NCBI RefSeq assembly: GCF_030247195.1
Contig: NC_080671.1
Span: forward strand, 188,149,725-188,213,724
Source of the DNA: Topomyia yanbarensis
Taxonomy: Eukaryota > Arthropoda > Insecta > Diptera > Culicidae
Length of the DNA stretch: 64,000 bases
Reading direction: 5' to 3'
Both the position numbers and the translations under genes were made by a program. Position 1 is the stretch's first letter. Every line of letters begins with the position of its first letter. Under the pieces are notes generated by a model. The model saw only the letters and a program-made list of their open reading frames with translations, was not told where the DNA came from and ran no database searches. Shown in pieces: positions 42,891 through 55,159 of the stretch.

Positions 42891-43815
42891 AATAAACAAT
42901 TTAGGATTACCAGGAGTTGCACATTGAACGATGTTTCGCTACTCCCATGCATAATTATCTACTTATTCCCTGTGCAACTTCAGTTAGTCCAGATTGATAA
43001 CGAAGTACCAGCCAAGGGTGGTCGCACAAGCTCAAGCTTATATGACAAAAATGATTTGATTGAGTCTCCCACATTATTTTTGCTAGATGGCGTCCATTAC
43101 CCAAATTGAGCTATTATGACCACTATAGCCATATAAAAGAGTGTGAAATATAACTTCGACTAACCTTGCTATATGAAACGTATCGTACACAAGTTGCCTT
43201 GGAAACGTAAGCTAAGCATCAAACAAATTATGCAATCTTATCATTCCAGTTCCTCTCCGGATTGCAAGTGCTAACGTGAATAATCCAGATTGAATACGAT
43301 AATCACTGGGATAGAGATATATTACCGAATTTACAAAAACTTGAATATTTTTCCTACTATAAGAAAACCCGAAAAGCAAAATAAACATAGGAACTTGAAA
43401 CAAAATGTTTTAATTTATGAAAACAGTTGCGAGGTTTCCTCAAACTGATAGATTACTCTAAAAACACGTTTACATTGAAAAATAATAATGCTCGTGGAAT
43501 TTGTTTATTTTCGGCTTTGCATCACACTGCAAAGAGGTTTAATATTGTCATATTTTGGTCATAAATTGTATAAAACCATGAAAAACCATCTTTCATCATT
43601 TGTTATCGTATAAAAAAAACTTAGAAACATGTGAAATAATTTTGGCCATGGATTTGATATAGTTACGCCACTGTGCAACGCTTCAATTGCACTTTGTGGG
43701 CAGTTATGCGAGATTTCTTTTTTACTTTTTATTCACTAGACTCACATTTCTTTTAGCACAATTCAGTGATTTCTTCTCTTTTCTGGTCCCCAGACGCTTT
43801 ATAAAAAATCTTTGA
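42891..43815. other. Non-coding stretch
   Basis: No element ends or gene recognised; short frames only. Confidence 0.4.
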
Positions 43816-43816
43816 T

Positions 43817-44175
43817 ACATGTGTTTGGACACAATCGGCATGGATTTAACGGTACATAGTTATGATAAAAACAGTAGGGTGGAGTTGGCTAATACTAACC
43901 CTACATCAATCTCGCACAGGAATGTTTATATTGAATAAAGATGTATGTTTGAAAATTTATCCGATATGACAATGATTTAGGTCACATTAAGGAGTACAAC
44001 TTCTTAAGGTGACCTGAATTCCGTGATCACTATCACATCGGATAATTTTTCAAACATACATCGTTATACGCTATGTATAGTCCCGTTACAGATTCATGTA
44101 GGCTTGGTATTAGCCAGCTTCCACCTACACCTACTTACCGTTAAATCCAACTCCATTTGTGTCCAGTCATGTGTT
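43817..44175. mobile_element. Foldback MITE forming one long hairpin
   Basis: The two halves are inverted copies along almost their whole length: GGACACAA and GGATTTAACGGTA outside, GGTATTAGCCAGCTTCCACC against its diverged partner, then GATGTATGTTTGAAAA and GGATAAATTTTC-like blocks, and GGTCAC...TTAAGGTGACC near the centre. The transcript of either strand would fold into a stem of about 160 bp with mismatches and a small loop near 44000. Confidence 0.72.
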
Positions 44176-44399
44176 TCCAAGATTTTCGATTAATCCCAAT
44201 ACCTCGGAACCAATTGTTCTAGAAAAAATATGCTCGAAAAAAAACGAAACCACCCGAAGGTTCATCAATGCACACACGTGATCCTGCCCGGGATGATCGG
44301 GCGAGTCATCTCGCCGAAGCATCACGATGAATTTAGATATCCAAATTAGTTCAGTTTGCATTTCGGAATAACTTAAGAGGATTTGGAGATTTCGTTCCA

Positions 44400-44701
44400 C
44401 TTTTGCCTGCCAATGAATGGACCTCGAAAATATGCTGATGCGTCGTGGTCCGTCATTTTCTCCCTCCGCACATACACACATCCCATTTCATCCCACATGT
44501 ACGCAGAGCCAGCAGCGTGGTATCTGCACGTACCTACCGGAGCTAAGCGGTGAAGGTGTTCTGTTGAAATGCCGCCAACGAGTCTCGGACGTGAAGAAAC
44601 GCACCAGAAGAGATGAAAAATTACCCTCAGCCTCGGTATTGTTCTAGGATTGCCAGCCAGTCGGCCAGCCAGCCGGTTGGCGTGGATCAGCGCTGCGCAA
44701 G
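44400..44701 (+). other. Possible host 5' exon ending in a splice donor (weak)
   Basis: GC-richer stretch without a long frame, ending GCGCAAG followed by GTAAGAG (GT at 44702-44703), a strong donor consensus. A 76-codon frame 44417-44647 stops before the donor. No acceptor partner or known protein is visible, so this is only a candidate. Confidence 0.2.
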
Positions 44702-44704
44702 GTA

Positions 44705-45685
44705 AGAGGTTCTTAGTGCTGAAAGAAATCTTCCGCCGCAGCCGCCATCGTCACACAGCATCAGCAATAGCGATGATGTGTAAGGGATGAACGGTTTTTT
44801 TTTCTCTTGTGCCGGATCATTTCGGAAAAAGCTTAAAATTTAATGCGTTCGGGTTTAGTCGTCGCGGCAAAACTTGCTTTTTTGCTTACATATAAATAGC
44901 ATGACAATTGATTTTCGAACTGTGAAATTGTTATTTTTGCTCGTTGGTACTTGGTTGCAAGGTTTTTCGAGCTTTGACCGCCATCGGTGATCGATTATAT
45001 GGGATGCATTGGGTTTTTTTGAGCAGCATGATTGTGAAGATTTTTTTTTTTCAGCACTGCAACATGTGGCACTTCGATGGTTTGTGAATCAGAATCCTAC
45101 CTTTATTCGAAATTAATTAAAAGTACATTCGAGGTGGATGCTATTCTGGAAATTTGTCCGTAGTTTGAATAGACACTATACTGTACCACATAGGCGGTAG
45201 GCAGTTGAAAATTATATTTAGTATGGTGATGAAATTTTATACATATGCTCTTCATTAATCACGTCTCTAAGATTTTTTTTAATTTTTAACATATTCAATT
45301 ATTTGAACGGCTCATGTAGACGACAACATTTCCCCTATTCCGGTGTCTCGCTCAGTACCGTTATTACGTTTTCGGACGAAATACTTGGTAGCTTCAGCAT
45401 CAGCTCGTCATTGTATATTCCAATCCAGAACGTTTGACTGAGTGTGGAGCTTCATGAGAAATCTGCGCGATTTTATCCGATTTTTGTCACCTGTTTGTCT
45501 CGTCCTACAGAACTCTATAAAATGTTGCATAAAAGATCCTGATTTGGTTTCATTTCCGCTTACGCGCCGAGACTTTGCTCTTTCGACCATTTTGTAAATG
45601 TTGTCAGCACTGACGGCTCCAGGAGGAGGCACGATTCAGGACGATCAAAGGGCTAAGTCATTGTTAAAATCCCTAACCCGTCCAC
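44705..45685. other. Non-coding stretch before the BEL/Pao remnant
   Basis: Nothing assigned. Missing gag and 5' LTR of the following element may once have lain here, but I cannot match them. Confidence 0.35.
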
Positions 45686-45689
45686 TGCT

Positions 45690-48015
45690 TAACCACTTCG
45701 AATCCGGCCTGCTCTGAAGAGACGATCACACTCGACTTCCCGACAGTGAAGCGATGGCTTTTGACCGATGAAAATGTCTCGAAAACCGTTTGAGCAAGGA
45801 TCCAGTACTAGCCGAGGCTCTAGAGTAGAAGATCCAAGAACATGTCAAGAAGATTTACGTGAGAAAGCTGACTTCAGAATACGCGTGTGCGTATTTGGTA
45901 CCTACCCATATTCGTTGTGGTGAAACCAAATAAGCCAAGTAAATTTCGCCTAGTGTAGCAGCTGTTGCTACTGTATATGGTGTTTTAAACGCAGTCCTGC
46001 TAAAAGGTCCAGATCAGCTAACATCGCTGTTGTTGGCGCTGATCCGTTTCCGTGTTCGCGAAGTTCTCCGCACATTAATGATGGTGTACGATCCGTTGGG
46101 CTTGATTAAGCACCCGTTGATCTTTTTGAAGGTTTTTCTTTAACAAATATGGAGAACGTCAGTGGGCTGGAATGCTCCTATAGAAGACGCGCAGTTCGAG
46201 ACGTGACGTGACTGGCCGTTTTTCGAAAAGTAAGATCTGTGTAATTGACGAGATGATACCGAACGTCAACAACCGTTAAGGCGGAGGTGTAAATGCACAC
46301 ATTTGTGGATACGAGTGGGATCGGTATCGCAGTGGTAGTCTATCTTGGATTTCGGGAGAGGCTCACGATTGAGAGCTAGTTGGTAGGCGCGAAAACGAGA
46401 GTAGCGCCACTGAAATTCCTGTTCATCCCGAAGTCCGGGCTGCACGCGGCTTTACTCGGTATCCGATTGGTTAATACAATAATGGCATCACTGTTCATCA
46501 CGGTTAGCAAGCGGTACTTCTGGCCAGATTCCAAGAACGTGTTGTGCTGGCTGAGATCCGACCACCGGTGATATAGCCCATTCGTTGCGTTTCTCGTCAG
46601 TGAAATTTTAGAGTCGACGGAAGCTGGCGAGTGGCGTTGAATTCCGACGAAGCAGAATGCTGCCGTTGAAGGGACGCAGTGGATACGTGTTCCCAATCTA
46701 TCGTCGGACAGTCGCTGGTTCTGAAGACTAGAAGTTCAAAAAGAACATGTCTGACTTCCGATTTCTAGCTTAGAGAAACTGACAATAAACCGACAAGTTC
46801 ATATCTACTTATTCATTCCAGAATTATGGATCCTGTTATAAGGCCGCAAGAATACTTTAGATGGACTACTCTTCTGGCCGTGCTTCCTTTTCCGGTACGT
46901 AGATAACTTGCAGCATTTTACGAGACAAGAACATCGTGTCTTTGGACCGCTGGTGCAACAAGAGTTAGCTAAAGCGGAGGAATACTTGTTCCGCCAAGCG
47001 CAGTCGGAAGTCTTTATCGATGAGACCACCGTGCTAGCCGCACATCACTCTGCGGCATATCAGTGGATGAAGATGATTAAGAACATTCCACTGTTCCATT
47101 GCGCCTTCCTAGACGAGAATGGAGTTGCTCGTGTCCGTGGTCGAACAAAGGCTGTATATTTGCCGAAGGCGAACCAGCCCCTCTTTCATAACCTTCGCAT
47201 CAAACAGCTGATCAATGCCGACATTCACGAATGTTTCAACCACCAAAACCATTCCACAATCATCAACGAAGTTCTCCAAAGCTACCATATTCCTCGTTTG
47301 AAAGCCTTCATGCGATCCGGAGAGAGTGCCAGTGGTGCAAAAACGATCGAGGAAAAGGTGACTACCGACTCTTGCGTAATGGTAATTCGAAACATCATGG
47401 CTAGTAGGGGAGTACTGGCTGTCATCTATATCGATCGCGGAGCTAGCTTCCAAACTACAAGCAAGGTGAGCAAGCAGACGATCGAGCAGCTCGATTTCGG
47501 AAAACTGGCTACCGAATTTACCTCAAGTCGCACTCAGTAGTGGACCTTCAATTTGTCGTACTCGCTGAATTGAGCAAGTTACAACCCGATAGACTACCTA
47601 CCGTCGAAGTGCAACAGAACGCGTTGATCGAGGTAGAAAACTTTGTCAACTCGTGACCAATGACCGACATTTCCCTGAATAACAACGAATCACCTTTGCT
47701 AACACCTAACCTTTTTCTGGTGAACGATCTAAGGTCATGGGTTCACAGATCATGGCGTACTTATTCTGGAAGCACTGGATCCGTGAATATCTACCCACGA
47801 TCACACGCAGAACCAAGTGTCCACCCAAAGTTTGACCGAAACTGCTGGCCTAAGAGTAAGGTTATTGCAACGTAACAGGCTCCCAACGTACGTGTACGGC
47901 ACGCCAGTGTACAGACAGCAACCCGTGGAATTAACGAGCGGCCTGCAGTATCTTTAGCTGTGCTCGACGTATGCGCTGTAGACGAAACGCTTACGGATAA
48001 CCCATTGGAGTGTTG
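45690..48015 (+). pseudogene. Degraded BEL/Pao pol (second family)
   Basis: Plus-strand pieces in changing frames follow BEL/Pao pol order. RT N-terminal blocks (FESGLL, RDDHTRLP, then LLKGPDQLTSLL near 46002-46037) run into YDPLGLIKHPL near 46086-46118, so the palm with the YxDD site is deleted at about 46070. RNase H-like blocks follow (HTFVDTSG near 46293; RYFWPDSKNVLCWLRSD near 46513). The integrase region has the longest open frame (46908-47540) with FNHQNHSTIINEVLQSYHIP and RGASFQTTS, and a C-terminal LAVLDV block near 47953-47970. Many stops interrupt it. It is more diverged from the intact element at 165-7493 than a simple copy would be, so it is another family. Confidence 0.85.
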
Positions 48016-48063
48016 ATTACGCTCCATCATCAATCACACCTAATTAGGTACACTCAATTTCGA

Positions 48064-48315
48064 TGTTGCTGCGTTAGTGCGTGACCCACCCAACCCGTTT
48101 AGGGAATCGGCAGCAGTAGAAAGGGCATATACGGAATACAAAGCGAAGATAGTTTGGTAAATCAATCTGATATACTTGCGCGTGGACTGAATTAAAGCGA
48201 ACCCAACAAAATTATTAAAATCATCTTATACTATTCTAATTCCTACTGTTATAACTAGAGCTTAGCCTAGTAAACTTAAAACTAGTAAGTTTGAGCTTAG
48301 AAATAGGATACAAAT
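48064..48315 (+). repeat. Probable 3' LTR remnant of the second BEL/Pao element
   Basis: Begins TGTTGCTGCG shortly after the pol stop, like the TGTTGACGCA start of the intact element's LTR. It is non-coding and AT-rich toward its end. No matching 5' LTR is in the window, so the 3' limit is a guess. Confidence 0.4.
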
Positions 48316-48641
48316 TGAGGTGTTATTGGTTGGTGTACTCAACTCTTATATTTTGGATAATCTGCCATCTGTGTTATGCCGACTATAAGCACTGAGAACT
48401 GACATACAAGTAAAGCTTTCAATATGTGTAAGAAATTCAACTGTCCTTTTGAAATTCCACTAAGAAGTAACAACTTGCCATTAGCCGGCGCAACGATCGG
48501 CAAGCAAACGCTATAAGGGCGTTGCGTGCAATCTTGGATAAAATGGTGATCCATCCACGCGAACCTGTATGCGATGGTGATTTTCATTTAAATGTTTTTC
48601 AGAAAAAATTGTTCTAGCTTGTATGTCTGTTCACTGTGCTA

Positions 48642-49373
48642 CACCCAAAACGTACCCGGTAAGAATCGCTTACATTATTGCAATAAATACGAGCGAAAAT
48701 TGCAAGCGTTCTGGTAATGTGCAAAAATTGCAAGAAGCTTCCTTGCATCTAACGTAAGAAACAGAAAAAACGAATTTCGCCTAAGTATTAGCGATGTATT
48801 TGTATTGGTGACCAATATGCGTTAGATAAAAGACTCCTGGCTTTGAAAAATGAGCCCCGCACGAGCAGATCACTATTCAATACTTTATCCATCCAACCAT
48901 GCTATCAGATAGTTTTGAGTGGATAAAAGTCCTATATAAACACTTGGATGATTTCACGATTAATGAAAAAAAGTAAAGGATGCGCACACACAGTTGCGAA
49001 CTCACGACCTTGCGCATCGTAGCACTGACTACAGCCACTGCTCAATCTTGGCACATGTGGATAGAGCGTTAAAACTCGTACAATCAGCACATCCGCAATT
49101 TGAAGCTGTCTCGTGTGTAATGAATAACCCACAAAACTGCGTTTGATGATGTTGGTGAGGAACGAATAAAAAGTAAAAGTAGGAAAATAATAACTCCCCG
49201 TGCGTTGCTATAACAACCAGCATAGGTACGTGAATCCTTTGACAGTGTGTTGAAGAAACGTATGTACGTATAGTGAGAGATGAAGTGATTTTATATGCGA
49301 TTGCAAGCGATGCTAACATTATTTGCAAGTGATTATCGCTTACAACTATTGCAAGAGATTTTTGTTTTGAGTG
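48642..49373. mobile_element. 732-bp TA-flanked MITE
   Basis: CACCCAAAAC at the left and GTTTTGAGTG at the right, between TA (48640-48641) and TA (49374-49375). Subterminal blocks also pair or repeat: ATCGCTTACA and ATTGCAA words at both ends, with several TTGCAAG words inside. The open frames inside are not genes. Confidence 0.68.
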
Positions 49374-49375
49374 TA

Positions 49376-49795
49376 TAAGCGATTGAAAGATACAATGTTG
49401 CTAGAGCAGTTTATATGAAGCAGGATTACTAAAAATAGGTAGTACAATTGAAATTATTGAACTTAAATCTAAATCTTCAATCTCTTGTAGGAAGTTCATA
49501 ATTTACATTCTAACACAGAATAAATTATTTCGTTTGGATCCAGTCTCGTTGTCTCAGTAACAAGTATCCTTTAGAAACAGCTTAAATAATTTCTGTGCAT
49601 GGTTCGCCAAATTTTTTCGCCACTCTCACCGCATGTCAGGAAACGCACTTCAATAATTTTTAAATCCATTTTCCAAACCGTGCATCAGATATATTTTACC
49701 AAGAAGGCGTGCCCCTTTTTACCATCTGGCTAAGATCGCCTATGGTTATCAGCCTGTTAAACAAAATCTTCTCCATGAGTTTTCCAACCGTATCT
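49376..49795. other. Non-coding stretch
   Basis: No features seen. Confidence 0.35.
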
Positions 49796-49799
49796 CGCA

Positions 49800-50710
49800 A
49801 GCATGTTGGTCTAGATGACCAAAGATTTGCAGGAGGCTGCTTTTGGGCGCTCTAACGTGTTCGTGGAACATATAAACACAGCAAAATTATGTTGCCCCAA
49901 AATGCGAGTGAAATGAGTGATCCGCCCATTACGAGAGAACACAATCGCGATTGACTTTGCGCAGACCCGTCTTAGACCTCCAGTGCGCGAGGTGGACCAG
50001 TTGAAGTTGATCAAGGTGAAAATGGCGCTTCTACAGCTACATCATACGAGACAAGTAGCACTAACATTCAACTAGTTAGCCGAGGCAGAAAGCGATAGGC
50101 GAAGAACAACGTCACAACCAAGTCCTCCCTGTATAGGGACCTCGATTTAACGGAAATTCGCTTACATTATTGGGCTCCTAATACTCGCACGGATTATGGT
50201 AAATGTTTCATGTCGAAGTATGGAGAAGTGGAATTATCTAACGACACTTGGCCAAATTTTTCCCTAGCATTCTCAAAAGTGTTCAAGTGGGGCGATTGTG
50301 GCTTAATTGACTTTCGAGGGTAGATCATCTCAAGGTGTTAACTACATACTAAGAACTCCATGCACATACCTTGGGCAGACGCCCTCGTGCTAGTTCTGTT
50401 ACCAGAAGGCACACTACGGTAAGCTAAGCGCCAAAACAACTAAAGAAAATTCATCTACTATAACCAATACCTTCAAACAGCTTTCGACATCTACTCATAC
50501 ACCGCAGACTGCAAAAAATAAATGCCGGATAAACAACATTCCACGTTATCCCCAATCCAATAGTGCTAATAGGAAAGAAATAAACAAGAAAGAAGACGGC
50601 TTTACCAGTGTAATTCCACGGCACAAAAATACCAAACATGTAACAGCGAAAATCAAAGCTCTAGCGACGACGACTTCGACACAAACAGTTGTAGTGGGGG
50701 CAATATGAAC
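49800..50710 (+). pseudogene. LINE ORF1 (gag-like) fragment
   Basis: Conceptual plus-strand translation in several frames gives IDFAQTR, VKMALLQLHHTRQVALTFN, then KAHYGKLSA and HKNTKHVTAKIKALATTT, the residue order of a mosquito LINE ORF1 with a decayed knuckle. Stops and shifts are frequent. The 3' part (50360-50700) is present again at 51393-51728. The exact LINE family is not certain; no endonuclease or RT follows. Confidence 0.5.
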
Positions 50711-51392
50711 AATCTTAACACTCCAAGTGTACCAAGCGTCAAAATTAGTCAGAACGCTAACTTCAAGTTGCTATATCTACACTGTTCTTCAACAGATCCT
50801 AAACATTTTGACAGCGCATGTTTTTGGATGTGTTTATATACCACTAAATTGAAAATCGGTAAATATTACGATAAGAAAATTTAATTTTCACGTGACACGT
50901 TATTTTACCCACAAAATATTCAGTGTGTATGCAATTCAAATGTATCCGCTGTGACATCAGCATTGCTTGAAAAATTGCAGATTAACTTTGCGCATTGCAT
51001 ACATACAGGACATTCTACACGCAAAGAAGCATTGCCACTAGGTCTTCATTTTACCACCACAACATGTTTATTTTACCCACACGCTATAAACATGTCTCAT
51101 TTTTGGACATGTTTTGAAATCAAGAATAATGGTTCAAAAAATATGTTAATGTCGAAGTATTTTTACCACTTATGTAGAAAGCATGTCTATCAACAAGTAT
51201 ACAAGGTAATTTTAGTATCTCAATCACTAATTACTTAGAAAATAATGACTTTGCTTAACATGTATATTTTACCACCAGTTTCCCTATCGAACAGCACACG
51301 CCTCTTTCGAGTGGTCAACAAGTAGAGGTCTAAAAATAACTGTAACTCAAGTTCCAGTTCTCCGATCCTAATGAAATTTTGTGAGCATTTTC
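50711..51392. other. AT-rich spacer between the two ORF1 fragments
   Basis: No ORF recognised. Contains words such as TTATTTTACCCACA repeated at 50901-50913 and near 51070, suggesting another small element without clear ends. Confidence 0.35.
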
Positions 51393-51728
51393 CACATACT
51401 CTGGGCAGACGCCCTCCTGCCAGTTCTGTGACCAGACGGCACACTACGGTAAGCTATTCGCCAAAACAACTAAAGAAAATTCCTTCAAACAGCCTTCAAC
51501 ATCTGCTGATACACCACAGACTGCCAAACAAAAAATGCCGGACAAACAATATTTCACGTTATCCCCAAGCCAATAGTGCCCATGCCTAGGGAAGAAATAA
51601 ACAAGAAAGAAGACGGCTTTACCAGAGTTACTCGACAACACAAAAATACCAAACATGTAACAGCGAAAATCAAAGCTCTTGCGACGACGACTTGGATACC
51701 AACCACAAGCGAGGGAGAACACAGTTGT
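51393..51728 (+). repeat. Second copy of the ORF1 3' segment at 50360-50700
   Basis: About 335 bp at high identity to 50360-50700, both on the plus strand, sharing GGGCAGACGCCCTC, GCCAAAACAACTAAAGAAAA and AAATACCAAACATGTAACAG. Small indels differ. This copy continues further (GCGAGGGAGAACACAGTTGT) than the first. Confidence 0.85.
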
Positions 51729-51992
51729 CGACATACCCTCAATCAGTTATGTTTCTGTTTTTGTGTGGTGTGCGATTAGACGCTTGTCCGGTGATGTTTT
51801 GTGCCTTATTCTCAAGGCCAAATTCATTAGTCTTTTGTTCGCATGTGAGGATTCAACAATAGCCATCTGTATAAGCTGGAACGGTGGGTCGTTGAAATCC
51901 AATTAAAAGCTAAGTGGTTCTAATTCTTTCTCAACACATTTATTGCTTTCTTCCGTCTGCGCGGGCGCTAACTCCGTGAGTTGACGTTTTCG

Positions 51993-53206
51993 ATGTTTCC
52001 TTCTCCGGATAGTCAAATAGAGGTTGAAGCGGGTGCAACTCCCAAGGCTCCCCTCCGATTCAAATTCTACTCAGAACTCTCAACTGGTCCATTTGTGGTC
52101 TTTTTTCGGCCCAAGACTAAATCGCTAAATCTTCTCTAGATTTCTAAGGACCTGACAGAATAGTTCTCGGCTGTGATCGAAATTTCAAAAGTCCGCTCGG
52201 ACAAGATAAGGGTGTTACTAGCCAACTTAAAGCAGGCAAACAATATTGCTTGCTGTGAGCACTTCACACAGGATGACAACGTGTATATTCCAGCGGTAAG
52301 GGTAGAGACGAAAGGCGTGGTCACTGATGAGAGTTTGATATGCGAGTATCTGCTGCAGTACGGGGTTGGCCGTTTTAGAAACCGCTTACTTCAGCCGGTG
52401 AAAATACTTGAGGGCAAGCGTTTTCACTCAGTAGTAGTTGTGGTGGATGGTTCAAAAACGTACCCCCAATGAAACTCTTATCGGGTGACCTTTGCTGTTA
52501 CAACTTTACCGAAATACATCCTCTTGCATAAGGTTCGTTTACCTTGCGTCTGTTTGTACCGCGGGTCATGAATTGCACTAAGTGTAAGCAATTGGGTCAC
52601 ACAACCACCCATAGTAGCAATAAGGCCCGCTGTGGAAAAAGCGGTGAGAACCATGTGGATGATTCGTGCAGTAAGAATGCTGAAAACTGTCCTTACTGTG
52701 CAGACATTCTGAACGAGATCTAGGCATGTCCCCCGAACAAAATACGCGGGGATAAACTAAAACGTTCCCTTGTGCAACGTTCCGAGCGTTCTTTCACAAA
52801 ATTGTTAAAGAAAGCTACGCCACCTTCCTCAACGAACCGTCATGCTCTCTTACCTCCTAACGAAGACGAGCCTGATGACCCACAAGAGGTTACATCTACT
52901 AGGGTGCCAACAAGCTACAGGAAGAGGAGGAATATTTTCTCTCCTAAATTTCCTTGTGAAGGCCAGAAGGTGTCCCTTGACGGGGCTCTGAAAGTGACAT
53001 CTCTCAGAAGTGTTGCAACCAAACCGAAGCAAGTAGTTCCGGGTCTCGGAGGATTAAATTCAGAGAAGGAGTTGTCAGCACTTCCCGGAACATCAAAAAC
53101 CCCAAGTGTTCCTTTGTTTCAGTTCGAGAATAATCGCGGCATTGCACAGTGTTTTAAAACGTCGTTTTCGTGCTCAAAATTAATAGCGTCTCTATCGTTG
53201 ACTTAA
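51993..53206 (+). pseudogene. Jockey-clade LINE ORF1 (gag-like) pseudogene
   Basis: The frame from ATG 51993 reads MFPSPDSQIEVEAGATPKAP, then GPFVVFFRPKTKSLNLL, a TAG at 52137, another TAG at 52161, and continues open to 52472 (KVRSDKIRVLLANLKQANNI, ICEYLLQYGVGRF). After frame changes the knuckle region (52568-52705) reads CTKCKQLGHTTTHSS and RCGKSGENHVDDSC: the last Cys of the first knuckle and the second Cys of the next are Ser. The tail (52772-53206) is Ser/Pro/Thr rich. The order resembles ORF1 of mosquito Jockey-type LINEs. ORF2 is absent, so the copy is 3'-truncated or rearranged. Confidence 0.75.
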
Positions 53207-53209
53207 GAA

Positions 53210-54130
53210 GTATAGTTTGTTCGGAGAAGTTGTTGTTCTTATAATTGAGCATCCACAGGAGTATACCGTTCAGTGAATAATTCACCTATAAGTGATATAC
53301 GAAATTTATATTCCAAACTAATTAAGATAGAGTCTTTGTGTCTTCGGCAAAGTTGTAGCAAATATTACTACAAAAGAAATTGCTGAAGACACCATATATC
53401 TAGCTTTAATAGTTTGCAAGTTATGGAACATATTATATGGAAGACCCCTTAAAATTAGTTTTTTCATAATAACTTTTTTAAACATTCTCTTATCTTTTTG
53501 GAATCTTCCACAATGTTGTTTGTAGTATCGAAACACATATTTTTGCCGAGCATAGTTACTTCCTATTTGTTGAATTTTAAAAGATATTCCAAATTTTACG
53601 ATATATTTGGGGTAACTTCCACCTTAAATAACACGTTAAAGAGCAAAAAGGAGCAAACAACATCATAACATACTAAAAGTACCAGCTTTTAACTTTTAAG
53701 TAGTGGCCCGATTGTAAGTCGACGCGATTCTCCCCGAGTGTTATGTTCAATACAATATACCATCGCAGTGGTATAAAATGAAATATTCAAGCGCACTGCG
53801 ATAAACAGCTTCATGTTTTATGGGTACCTCGTACCCCTCCTGAGCCAAAATAAGTGCAAGAAACAGGGGAAAACATCTGATCGCGGACACCAAGCCGGTT
53901 TCGACCTGGACGTGAAAAACAAAAAAAGAATTAAGTGACCCCCAAGATGCAGATTGCCAGCAAACCCCGCGAAAGAATGTCTCCGCTCGCAATAAAAAAT
54001 TGCGCGCACGAGATCCAATATTATAATGATATTTGTTTTATATTTTTATTTTTACATTTGTAAATATATAAAAGATCCACGGCTCCGTTAAGCTACCGTT
54101 ATGAGCCGTTTCATATAAACGAATTATAAA
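53210..54130. other. Non-coding stretch
   Basis: No gene. 53330-53540 contains a CAAAGTTGTAGCAAATATTA-type sequence of the sort found in many insect MITEs, but without ends that I can place. Confidence 0.35.
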
Positions 54131-54134
54131 AAAA

Positions 54135-55156
54135 ACTGCGGGTGAAACGGACATATGGTGAGGGTAAGACGGACATGTTGCAGAAATGATGATCACAACA
54201 CAAAATATTAAAATTTACTGTTTCTAACGGAGGTTTTGAATAGATTGCGGTTCTTCCTAATATATATGTATGTTCAGTTCAAGTTGAAAAATAACGTTTT
54301 GGGGTTCAGTTTAGAGTTAAAGCAAATGATGTATTTTCTAATATCATTTTTGCCGTTGTCATAAAGAGAGCTATACAATCAGTTCCAATGATTAGTCACA
54401 ATCACTTATACCAAACTGGAAAGTAAGAGGTTAACATTTCACGTATATCAAGGTGCACGTTGCTCTACGGCCAACCAGCCCCGCACAAAATTTGGACAAC
54501 CTACCCCAATGCATGTTTTCGAAAACAATCACGATTTACAAAAACAATAGTAAGGTTACACTGGAAACCGTTATATCATTTTGTTGGGATTTGAATACCC
54601 TTTCTAGCGGTACCACATTTTTGAAAGTCAGATGCAAATTCATTCGCGTTACACATAGTACTTTACAAAAACAAAAATTTACTCATCAGCGCCGAAAAAG
54701 AACAAGTATGCTCCTGTACAAAACGACAACACAAACTCACCTGAAACTACGTCGGTATATGCGCGACCTAATACCCCACCAAAATTACTATAGATGTCCC
54801 TACTGCGCACAATAGCCTTTTCATAAAAGGCACTCGGCCAACCTGCCGCTTCGGCCAACCAGCCCCGGTCACCCCTATATTAAATGCATAATTGGTAACA
54901 TCAGTTCCTCGATTACACACAGCCAGAGTATGGGATCTGCACAAAGTTGTCTACCTTTTCCAGGCTCTAGGAATTCCGTATTAAGCCTCCGGCACATTAA
55001 CGTACATCCTGCAGTTTACTACATGTCAGACTTTAGCTAACTGGATGGTTTACCCATAATCATATGGTACACATTCAATACAATTGAAGTTTTAATGTTA
55101 TATCCCTAAAATAGTAATGTGTCCGTCTTACCCTACCTGTCCGTCTTACCCACAGT
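54135..55156. mobile_element. TIR element with repeated GGGTAAGACGGACA motif
   Basis: The left end ACTGCGGGTGAAACGGACAT continues to GGGTAAGACGGACAT at 54162. The right end is the complement of two tandem GGGTAAGACGGACA copies (55115-55154). Its interior carries a second word, CGGCCAACCAGCCCC, at 54469-54483 and 54854-54868, possibly a nested fragment. The 120-codon frame 54453-54815 has no known content. Ends are approximate. Confidence 0.6.
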
Positions 55157-55159
55157 CCC

